From the NCBI GenBank assembly GCA_014804185.1, contig JAAVAG010000148.1, forward strand, positions 1 to 13,199: DNA of 13,199 nucleotides. The letters run 5' to 3'. Under the pieces are notes generated by a model. It was given only the letters and a program-made list of their open reading frames with translations, was not told the DNA's origin and did no database searches. Below, piece after piece: positions 7,469-13,199 of the stretch (within the stretch, counting starts at the first letter, position 1; every line of letters begins with the position of its first letter). The DNA is from Lachnospiraceae bacterium (lineage in GTDB: Bacteria; Bacillota; Clostridia; Lachnospirales; Lachnospiraceae). A program made the position numbers and the translations under genes.

Positions 7469-8833
7469 ATGATAAATCGTTACGAAGTGGCAGAAACCAA
7501 TAAGATGATAGAGAAAGAAAATCTGGATGTGCGCACCATCACACTGGGCATCAGCCTGTTGGACTGCATCGATTCAGATCTGGGGCGTCTGAATGACAAA
7601 ATCTATCACAAAATATACGAGGCGGCAAAAGATCTGGTAAAAGTGGGGGAGGAGATATCGGGAGAGTTTGGCATTCCCATTGTGAATAAGCGGATATCCG
7701 TTACGCCCATTGCGCTGGTGGGAGGGGCCGCATGCAGGACGGCGGAGGATTTTGCCTCCATTGCCGGGACGCTGGACCGGGTGGCTCATGAGGTGGGAGT
7801 CAATTTTATCGGCGGTTATTCCGCGCTGGTATCTAAGGGGATGACACCGGCGGACGAACTGCTGATCCGCTCCATCCCGCTGGCGCTGTCCTCTACGGAG
7901 AGGGTGTGCAGTTCGGTCAATCTGGGTTCCACCAGGACTGGCATCAATATGGACGCGGTGAAACTGATGGGAGAGATGATCAAGGAGACGGCGCTGTATA
8001 CAAAAGACAGCGATTCTCTGGGCTGCGCCAAACTGGTGGTGTTCTGTAATGCGCCGGACGACAATCCCTTTATGGCCGGGGCATTCCACGGCGTGACGGG
8101 GGCGGACAAGATCATAAACGTGGGTGTCAGCGGTCCGGGCGTGGTGAAGACCGCGCTGGAAAAAGTGCGCGGCGCGAATTTCGAGGTGCTGTGCGAGACG
8201 ATTAAAAAGACTGCCTTTAAGGTGACGCGGGTGGGACAGCTGGTAGCCCAGGAGGCGTCCCGGATGCTGGGCGTTCCCTTTGGCATTGTGGATCTGTCGC
8301 TTGCCCCCACGCCTGCCATCGGCGACAGTGTGGCGGACATTCTCTGCGAGATCGGACTGGAATATGCGGGAGCGCCGGGGACTACGGCTGCGCTGGCGCT
8401 GCTCAATGACCAGGTAAAGAAAGGCGGCGTCATGGCTTCCTCCTATGTGGGGGGACTGAGCGGCGCATTCATTCCCGTCAGCGAAGACCAGGGCATGATC
8501 GACGCGGTCACAGCCGGTGCGCTGACGCTGGAAAAGCTGGAGGCGATGACATGCGTCTGTTCGGTGGGACTGGACATGATCGCCATACCGGGGGATACAA
8601 AGGCATCTACCATATCAGGCATCATTGCGGACGAGATGGCCATCGGCATGGTCAACCAGAAAACCACGGCGGTCCGTATTATCCCCGTGATTGGCAAGGG
8701 CGTCGGGGAAAAGGTGGAATTCGGCGGTCTGCTGGGATATGCGCCGGTTATGCCGGTGAATCCGTTCTCCTGTGATGCGTTCGTAAACCGGGGAGGCAGA
8801 ATTCCCGCGCCGATTCACAGCTTTAAGAATTAA
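7469..8833 (+). CDS. UPF0210 / DUF711 'PFL family' protein
   Basis: 454 residues from ATG 7469. GGAGG at 7459-7463 lies 5 nt upstream, and the product then begins MINRYEVAETNKMIEKEN, the normal start; the in-frame ATG at 7457 overlaps that ribosome site. The length is typical of the family. Conserved stretches include NLDVRTITLGISLLDC, ALVGGAACRTAEDF, NFIGGYSALV, CSSVNLGSTRTGINMDAV, FHGVTGADK and the C-terminal NPFSCDAFVNRGGRIPAPIHS. 'PFL' refers to structural resemblance to pyruvate formate-lyase. I see no glycyl-radical motif, so formate-lyase activity should not be assumed. The function is unknown. It is paired with the upstream ACT-domain gene, and its stop codon overlaps the convergent tmcAL stop by 4 nt. 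Confidence 0.92.
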   Translation: MINRYEVAETNKMIEKENLDVRTITLGISLLDCIDSDLGRLNDKIYHKIYEAAKDLVKVGEEISGEFGIPIVNKRISVTPIALVGGAACRTAEDFASIAGTLDRVAHEVGVNFIGGYSALVSKGMTPADELLIRSIPLALSSTERVCSSVNLGSTRTGINMDAVKLMGEMIKETALYTKDSDSLGCAKLVVFCNAPDDNPFMAGAFHGVTGADKIINVGVSGPGVVKTALEKVRGANFEVLCETIKKTAFKVTRVGQLVAQEASRMLGVPFGIVDLSLAPTPAIGDSVADILCEIGLEYAGAPGTTAALALLNDQVKKGGVMASSYVGGLSGAFIPVSEDQGMIDAVTAGALTLEKLEAMTCVCSVGLDMIAIPGDTKASTISGIIADEMAIGMVNQKTTAVRIIPVIGKGVGEKVEFGGLLGYAPVMPVNPFSCDAFVNRGGRIPAPIHSFKN

Positions 8834-10104
8834 AGAATGACCAGTTCCCGGGCATATTCATTGCGCATGGGGCGGCGGAACTTGCGGGCGCATACGGCTT
8901 CGTAAATATGGGAGGCCGTGATATCCCGCGCAAGCATTTCAAGAGCCTCAGGAGGGAGGATGCGGGAGGCATCCGCCAGTTTGGAGATCAGCGGGACGGA
9001 GGCGTTTTCTTTTATGGCATGCAGCAGGGGCGAGGCGCTTCTCCGGAGGCCCAGTATGCGGGCATAGGAGATATAGTCCCGGGAGATATATTCCTCAATG
9101 TGCGCCGCGCGGATATCCAACAGGATATGGAGCAGGCTGCGGCTGATGCGGGTGTGGGTGATATCCCGGCTTTTCAGCCTGCCGCAGAATTCCATGTAGG
9201 TGGAAAAACCGGGGAGTGCGCTGTATATTTTGTCCGCCAGAGAGGAGGAGACATCCCAGCAGGAGACGATGGAATCCCGGGTGGATGAGAGCAGTTTATA
9301 GTGCAGGAGCAGAGAGAAATCGTCCGGGGAGACGGGGAAAGAACGATTCCATTCCTGCTGATAGACCGGGTGCTGATGTGGCGGAATATGATCCAGCACC
9401 TGCAGGCAGCTGTTCTGGTCGAATAAGCTGCGCCGGATGGCCAGGGCGGAACTGAGAGGAACGCCCTGGTCGTTTTCTTTCGTACATAGGTGGCTGTCAT
9501 CATAGCCCGCTCCTTTTCGGGAAACGGTGACGGGCCGGATGGAACTATTTCTCCGGGTCAGCGCCTTGATATATTCGATGCCCAGACGGTTGTTGGGGGA
9601 AGAGAGCAGCGTTTCGGAGTCGGGCGCAGCCGTGCCGCAGAGTCCGGCGGGACATGTCCGGGCCAGCGCCGCGGCCTGTGCGGCGGGGAAAGAGACGCCC
9701 ATGGACAGCCTATTTTGCAGGGCGGCCCTGTACTTTTCGGGTTCCCGGGCAAGGATGTCCGCCGCCTGGCGCAGAGCATGGATGTCCCCGCATTCGCTGC
9801 CGAAAAAAACGCTGTTCGTTACGCCGAGTCTGTCCAGAAGCGCTATGGCGCCGGCGGCAAAATATTCCGCGCTGCCCGTGGCGTAGGGGAGGGGAAGTTC
9901 CAGCACCAGATCCGCTCCGCCCTCCAGGGCGCCGCGGGCGCGAAGGAACTTGTCCATAACGGCTGGCAGCCCTCTCTGGGTGTAGCAGCCGCTCATAACC
10001 ACGACAAGAAAGTCTGCACCCGTGTCTGTGCGGGCCGCTTCCAGATGAAACTGATGACCGTTGTGGAACGGGTTGTATTCGGCGATGATTCCGGTTGTAT
10101 TCAT
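8830..10104 (-). CDS. tmcAL: tRNA(Met) cytidine acetate ligase
   Basis: 424 residues, close to the family's usual 400 or so. TmcAL (formerly YlbM, DUF795) activates acetate with ATP to acetyl-AMP and acetylates the wobble cytidine C34 of elongator tRNA-Met (ac4C). Motifs are GIIAEYNPFHNGHQFHL (5-21) with the nucleotidyltransferase HxGH at 14-17, VVVMSG (34-39), QRGLPAVMDKFLRA (43-56), FGSECGD (101-107), SPNNRLGIEYIKAL (169-182) and RKGAGYDD (196-203). The start at 10104 has AAGGA (10112-10116 on the plus strand) 7 nt upstream. It is convergent with UPF0210 and divergent from pta-ackA, the acetate-forming pathway; a tmcAL-pta-ackA neighbourhood also occurs in other clostridia as I recall it. 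Confidence 0.93.
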   Translation of the reverse strand: MNTTGIIAEYNPFHNGHQFHLEAARTDTGADFLVVVMSGCYTQRGLPAVMDKFLRARGALEGGADLVLELPLPYATGSAEYFAAGAIALLDRLGVTNSVFFGSECGDIHALRQAADILAREPEKYRAALQNRLSMGVSFPAAQAAALARTCPAGLCGTAAPDSETLLSSPNNRLGIEYIKALTRRNSSIRPVTVSRKGAGYDDSHLCTKENDQGVPLSSALAIRRSLFDQNSCLQVLDHIPPHQHPVYQQEWNRSFPVSPDDFSLLLHYKLLSSTRDSIVSCWDVSSSLADKIYSALPGFSTYMEFCGRLKSRDITHTRISRSLLHILLDIRAAHIEEYISRDYISYARILGLRRSASPLLHAIKENASVPLISKLADASRILPPEALEMLARDITASHIYEAVCARKFRRPMRNEYARELVIL

Positions 10105-10135
10105 ATCGGATTCCTTTTTTTATAGTATCTTTTCC

Positions 10136-10164
10136 TTGTGTGCAGAAACTGTGTTTAGTATAAT
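10136..10164 (+). promoter_or_regulatory. Predicted pta-ackA promoter
   Basis: TTGTGT (10136-10141), a 17-nt spacer and a perfect TATAAT (10159-10164) point to transcription starting near 10171, about 38 nt before the pta start codon. The -35 box is weak (3 of 6), while the -10 box is consensus. It sits inside an imperfect 24-nt dyad (10149-10172). Confidence 0.6.
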
Positions 10165-10172
10165 ATAAACAG
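10149..10172. repeat. Imperfect dyad over the shared -10 region, candidate operator
   Basis: The two 12-nt halves pair at 9 of 12 positions, with outer arms CTGT and ACAG and a TA/TA centre between 10160 and 10161. It covers the -10 boxes predicted on both strands. It does not fit the Rex (TTGTTAA-N4-TTAACAA) or CcpA cre pattern. Part of the symmetry follows from AT-rich promoter composition, so a regulator site is only a possibility. Confidence 0.35.
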
Positions 10173-10185
10173 AATCAATTGAAAA
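10157..10185 (-). promoter_or_regulatory. Predicted tmcAL promoter, overlapping the pta promoter
   Basis: On the minus strand TTTTCA (plus-strand 10180-10185), a 17-nt spacer and TATACT (10157-10162) form a sigma-A-like promoter. Its -10 box overlaps the pta TATAAT by 4 bp on the opposite strand. Transcription would start near 10150, giving a leader of about 45 nt. A second AT-rich stretch closer to the gene (about 10118-10126) is an alternative -10. Confidence 0.4.
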
Positions 10186-10208
10186 GTAAAAATAAAGGAG
10201 GGGTTTCA

Positions 10209-11210
10209 ATGTCATACATTGACGCGATTAAGGACAGGGCCAGGCTGGACAAAAAAACCATTGTGCTGCCGGAATCCACTGACAAGAGGACGCTGATCGC
10301 GGCGGCCAAGATCATGGAGGAGGATATCGCGGATATCATCATGATCGGAAACAGGGAGAAGATCATGGACGGCGCTACCTGGCTGGAGGTGGATCTGGAC
10401 AATCTGAAAGTGATTGATCCCAGCGATACGTCCAAGCTTGACACCTATGTGGACATTCTGTACGAGACGCGTAAGTCAAAGGGAATGACGCCGGAGAAAG
10501 CCAGGGAAATTCTGTTAAACGATTATCTCACTTTCGGCATCGTGATGGTAAAGAATAATGATGCGGACGGTATGGTGGCGGGGGCCTGCCATGCCACTGC
10601 GGACACCCTGCGGCCTGCGCTGCAGATTTTAAAGACCGCTCCCGGCGTAAAACTTGTCTCCGCTTTCTTTATTATGGACACCAAGGTGAAAGAGCAGGGA
10701 GAAAACGGCACGCTGATCTTTGCGGACTGCGGACTGAATCAGGATCCCACCGCGGAGGAACTGGCGGCTATCGCGGAATCATCGGCCAGGAGCTTCCGCT
10801 CTCTGGTGGGGTCAAAACCCATTATCGCTATGATGTCTCATTCCACCAAGGGCAGTGCGAAGCATGCGCTGGTGGACAAGATGGTGGAGGCCACCAGAAT
10901 CGCGCACGAGCAGTATCCGCATCTTGTGCTGGACGGGGAACTGCAGGCGGACGCTGCGCTGGTTCCTTCCGTTGCAAAGTCCAAGGCGCCGGGCAGCAGT
11001 GTGGGCGGCAGAGCGAACGTTTTGATTTTCCCGAATCTGGACGCGGGAAATATCGGATACAAGCTGGTACAGAGACTGGGAGGGGCGGAGGCTTACGGGC
11101 CTATGCTCCAGGGAATCGCAAAACCGGTGAACGATCTCTCCCGCGGATGCTCCTGGCAGGATATCGTGGGCGTTGTGGCTTTGACGGCCGTGCAGGCACA
11201 GCTTGCTTAA
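10209..11210 (+). CDS. pta: Phosphate acetyltransferase
   Basis: 333 residues, the short single-domain Pta form. It converts acetyl-CoA and phosphate to acetyl phosphate and CoA in the cytosol, the first step of fermentative acetate formation. The start at 10209 follows AAAGGAGGGG (10194-10203) by 5 nt; the upstream in-frame TTG at 10179 lies ahead of that site and is not used. Conserved features are IVLPESTDKRTL (18-29), ADGMVAGACHATADTLRPALQ (119-139), FADCGLNQDP (171-180), MMSHSTKGSA (208-217), DGELQADAALVP (242-253), ANVLIFPNLDAGNIGYKLVQ (269-288) and GPMLQGIAKPVNDLSRGCS (297-315). It is transcribed away from tmcAL and is followed after 52 nt by ackA, so acetyl phosphate is made and used by neighbouring genes. 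Confidence 0.97.
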   Translation: MSYIDAIKDRARLDKKTIVLPESTDKRTLIAAAKIMEEDIADIIMIGNREKIMDGATWLEVDLDNLKVIDPSDTSKLDTYVDILYETRKSKGMTPEKAREILLNDYLTFGIVMVKNNDADGMVAGACHATADTLRPALQILKTAPGVKLVSAFFIMDTKVKEQGENGTLIFADCGLNQDPTAEELAAIAESSARSFRSLVGSKPIIAMMSHSTKGSAKHALVDKMVEATRIAHEQYPHLVLDGELQADAALVPSVAKSKAPGSSVGGRANVLIFPNLDAGNIGYKLVQRLGGAEAYGPMLQGIAKPVNDLSRGCSWQDIVGVVALTAVQAQLA

Positions 11211-11212
11211 TC

Positions 11213-11229
11213 TGAAAAGGTTCTTTTCA
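11213..11229 (+). repeat. Perfect short hairpin in the pta-ackA gap
   Basis: TGAAAAG and CTTTTCA are exact reverse complements separated by GTT, giving a 7-bp stem with a 3-nt loop, 2 nt after the pta stop. It lacks a following T-run and is AT-rich, so it is not a convincing terminator. It could be an mRNA processing or stability element between the two cistrons. Confidence 0.4.
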
Positions 11230-11262
11230 ACAAAGAAATTGAGAGAGGCATGGAGATATATT

Positions 11263-12495
11263 ATGAATATTTTGGTTATCAACTGCGGGAGTTCTTCCCT
11301 GAAATTTCAGCTCATCGACGCACAGACGGAGGAAGTGATTGCGAAAGGGCTGTGTGAGAGGATCGGCATTGAGGGCAGCAGACTCGTATATACACCGCTG
11401 GGCGGTTCTGCCCAGGGTCATGCTGTCCAGGGACAGAAACAGGAAACGGTAACACCCATGAAAAATCATACGGACGCCATACGGCTGGTGCTGGCAGCGC
11501 TGACGGATGAGGAGACAGGCGTGGTAGGGGATCTTGGCGAGATCGGCGCCGTGGGACACCGCGTGGTGCACGGCGGGGAAAAATTTGCCTCATCCACGGT
11601 TATCACAGACGAGGTGATCAGGGCTATCGAGGCGTGCAACGACCTTGCGCCGCTGCATAACCCTGCCAATCTGATCGGAATTGACGCATGCAGGGAGCTG
11701 ATGCCGGAGACGCCTATGGTGGCGGTATTTGACACGGCGTTCCATCAGACCATGCCGGACAAGGCGTACATGTACGGACTGCCGTATGAATATTATGAGA
11801 AATATAAGATCAGGAGATATGGGTTCCACGGAACGAGCCATTCCTATGTATCTAAAAAGGCGGCGGAGGTGCTGGGCAGAAAATATGAGGATCTGAAGAT
11901 CATCGTCTGCCACCTGGGCAACGGCGCAAGCGTGTCCGCCGTACAAAACGGCAGATGTGTGGACACATCCATGGGACTGACGCCGCTGGAGGGGCTGATC
12001 ATGGGGACCAGAAGCGGGGATATTGATCCGGCCATCATCGAGTTCATTGCCCACAAAGAGGGAAAAAATATTGATGAGATCATGCAGATCCTGAACAAAA
12101 AATCCGGCGTGCTTGGGCTTTCCGAGAATCTGTCCTCCGATTTCCGCGATCTGGAGGCGGGTTATAAGGAGGGGAATCCACGGGCAAAAAATGCCATGGA
12201 GACGTTCGCCTACCGGGTGGCAAAATATATCGGCGCTTATGCGGCGGCCATGAACGGCGTGGACGTTATCTGCTTTACCGCGGGCGTCGGGGAGAACAGC
12301 GATTTTGTCAGAAAGATGATATGTCAGGAGTATCTGGGCTATCTGGGTATCGCGCTGGATGAAGCTGCCAATCAGAAACGCGGAGAGGATATCGCCATAA
12401 GCACCCCTGACTCAAAGGTGACGGTTATGGTCATTCCTACCAACGAGGAACTGGCTATTGCCAGAGAGACCTGCCGGCTGACTGCGGAAAGATAA
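11263..12495 (+). CDS. ackA: Acetate kinase
   Basis: 410 residues from ATG 11263, with GGAG (11252-11255) 7 nt upstream; the open frame reaching back to 11203 overlaps pta and is not used. It transfers the phosphate of acetyl phosphate to ADP, yielding acetate and ATP by substrate-level phosphorylation. All catalytic residues known from Methanosarcina acetate kinase have counterparts: Asn7 (INCGSSSLK), Arg100 (GHRVVHGG), His132 (PLHNPAN), Asp157 (VFDTAFHQTMP), His189 (YGFHGTSH), Arg250 (MGTRSGDIDP) and Glu394 (IPTNEELAIA). HLGNGAS (217-223) and FTAGVGENS (338-346) are the nucleotide-binding loops of the ASKHA fold. It forms an operon with pta, and trpF begins only 2 nt after its stop. Confidence 0.97.
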   Translation: MNILVINCGSSSLKFQLIDAQTEEVIAKGLCERIGIEGSRLVYTPLGGSAQGHAVQGQKQETVTPMKNHTDAIRLVLAALTDEETGVVGDLGEIGAVGHRVVHGGEKFASSTVITDEVIRAIEACNDLAPLHNPANLIGIDACRELMPETPMVAVFDTAFHQTMPDKAYMYGLPYEYYEKYKIRRYGFHGTSHSYVSKKAAEVLGRKYEDLKIIVCHLGNGASVSAVQNGRCVDTSMGLTPLEGLIMGTRSGDIDPAIIEFIAHKEGKNIDEIMQILNKKSGVLGLSENLSSDFRDLEAGYKEGNPRAKNAMETFAYRVAKYIGAYAAAMNGVDVICFTAGVGENSDFVRKMICQEYLGYLGIALDEAANQKRGEDIAISTPDSKVTVMVIPTNEELAIARETCRLTAER

Positions 12496-12497
12496 CG

Positions 12498-13097
12498 ATG
12501 AAAATAAAAATATGCGGCCTGACCAGGCCGGAGGATATCACATATGCAAACCGGCTGAAACCGGATTATATCGGGTTCGTCTTTGCCCTGCGCAGGAGGC
12601 TTGTGACGCCTGACCGGGCGGCGGAATTAAAAAAAATGCTGTCGCCCGGGATAAAGGCGGTGGGCGTGTTTGTGGATGAGGAGCCGGACCGGATTATCGC
12701 CCTGCTGCGGCAGGGGGTGATAGACATCGCCCAGCTTCACGGAAATGAAGAGGAGGAGACGGTGCGCAGAATCAGAGAAGAGACGGGCGCGCCGGTGTGG
12801 AAAGCGATTCAGATGCGCAGCCGGGAGAGTATCGGCCCCTGGGCGGATTCTCAGGCGGATATGCTGGTGCTGGACAACGGCAAAGGAACCGGGAGTTCTT
12901 TTGACTGGCGGTTCCTTTCGGATATCGGAAGACCGTTTTTTCTGGCCGGAGGGATTTGTGCGGAGAACATACGGACTGCCGTGCGGGACGTTGCTCCCTA
13001 TGGGATCGACGTCAGCAGCGGCGTGGAGACGGACGGTGTAAAGGATTATGAAAAAATGCGCACGGTCATCCGGGCGGTCAGGGAAAGCGGCGGATAA
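12498..13097 (+). CDS. trpF: Phosphoribosylanthranilate isomerase
   Basis: 199 residues, normal for TrpF. It performs the Amadori rearrangement of phosphoribosylanthranilate to CdRP in tryptophan synthesis. Motifs are KICGLT (4-9, catalytic Cys6), GFVF (26-29), VGVFVDEEP (55-63), AQLHG (78-82), LVLDNGKGTGSSFDW (123-137, catalytic Asp126), FFLAGGI (147-153) and DVSSGVE (171-177, phosphate-binding end of the barrel). One oddity is residues 30-36, ALRRRLV, where TrpF usually has a Ser before the basic pair; here that place is Arg32, while the conserved Arg (Arg34) remains. No good Shine-Dalgarno precedes the ATG, only GGAAAG in the end of ackA, so translation may depend on coupling to ackA. No other trp genes are in the window. 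Confidence 0.93.
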   Translation: MKIKICGLTRPEDITYANRLKPDYIGFVFALRRRLVTPDRAAELKKMLSPGIKAVGVFVDEEPDRIIALLRQGVIDIAQLHGNEEEETVRRIREETGAPVWKAIQMRSRESIGPWADSQADMLVLDNGKGTGSSFDWRFLSDIGRPFFLAGGICAENIRTAVRDVAPYGIDVSSGVETDGVKDYEKMRTVIRAVRESGG

Positions 13098-13110
13098 GCG
13101 GCGCAGATTT

Positions 13111-13199
13111 TTAAAATTTCTTGTCATGAACCGTATAGCCTCTGGAGAGCAGGAGCGATTTGGAGGAGGCCACGGCGTCCTCGTCGTAAAACTCGATTC
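13111..13199 (-). CDS. C-terminal end of an unrecognised protein (partial, minus strand)
   Basis: Reading inward from the right edge on the minus strand, one frame is open through 28 codons to TAA (plus-strand 13111-13113). It gives IEFYDEDAVASSKSLLLSR and then GYTVHDKKF. The composition looks like real protein, and the other minus-strand frames contain stops or many Arg/Pro codons. It converges on trpF with 13 nt between the stop codons. It is too short to assign to a family. Confidence 0.55.
   Translation of the reverse strand, partial: IEFYDEDAVASSKSLLLSRGYTVHDKKF

Noticed and set aside
8820..8840. Bidirectional terminator between UPF0210 and tmcAL
   Set aside because: The two stop codons overlap by 4 nt and no stem-loop is visible around the junction.
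10149..10172. Rex or CcpA (cre) site at the pta promoter
   Set aside because: Arm spacing and sequence do not match the Rex or cre consensus; only a generic dyad is supported.
1..13199. CRISPR array, defence island, prophage or transposon
   Set aside because: No regularly spaced repeats, transposase, integrase or phage-like genes are visible. Apart from the two partial genes at the edges, all the genes resemble known, mostly housekeeping, families.

Overview
The window looks like a core chromosomal stretch of a low-to-mid GC Firmicute, most likely a member of the Lachnospiraceae or a related Clostridia. This rests on the purine-rich Shine-Dalgarno sites (AAGGAG, GGAGG), a proofreading-free PolA, a YycJ/WalJ-type hydrolase, the TmcAL (YlbM) next to pta-ackA arrangement, and protein sequences that read as clostridial. 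I did no database search, so the family-level placement is an inference. The DNA is densely coding. No stretch longer than about 105 bases lacks a gene, and I see no tRNA, rRNA, CRISPR array, insertion sequence or phage gene.

Left part (1-2606): the last 30 codons of an unrecognised gene are followed by a TatD-type metal-dependent nuclease. Next comes a membrane-anchored spermidine-synthase-like protein with its own extended -10 promoter. Its reading frame is broken by a single in-frame TGA inside the conserved 'TDDxAPVE' tail motif. The frame then stays open for 37 more sensible codons.

Middle (2655-8833): a plus-strand run in close order. It encodes a small zinc-finger membrane protein (zf-HC2, anti-sigma-like), DNA polymerase I (polA), dephospho-CoA kinase (coaE, overlapping polA by 14 nt), a YycJ/WalJ-type metallo-beta-lactamase-fold hydrolase, an ACT-domain protein (UPF0237) and its usual partner, a UPF0210/DUF711 'PFL family' protein. 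The polA-coaE-yycJ spacing (overlap, then a 1-nt gap) indicates an operon.

Right part (8830-13199): tmcAL lies on the minus strand, end-to-end with UPF0210 (stop codons overlap) and divergent from pta-ackA. Pta and AckA convert acetyl-CoA to acetate plus ATP. TmcAL consumes acetate and ATP to acetylate elongator tRNA-Met, so acetate production and use sit on either side of one 104-bp promoter region where the two predicted -10 boxes overlap. trpF (tryptophan synthesis) follows ackA by 2 nt with no other trp genes in view. A convergent minus-strand gene enters from the right edge.

I found no clear sign of a previously undescribed system. The items most worth a second look are the in-frame stop in the spermidine-synthase-like gene, the overlapping divergent promoters and the solitary trpF behind ackA.
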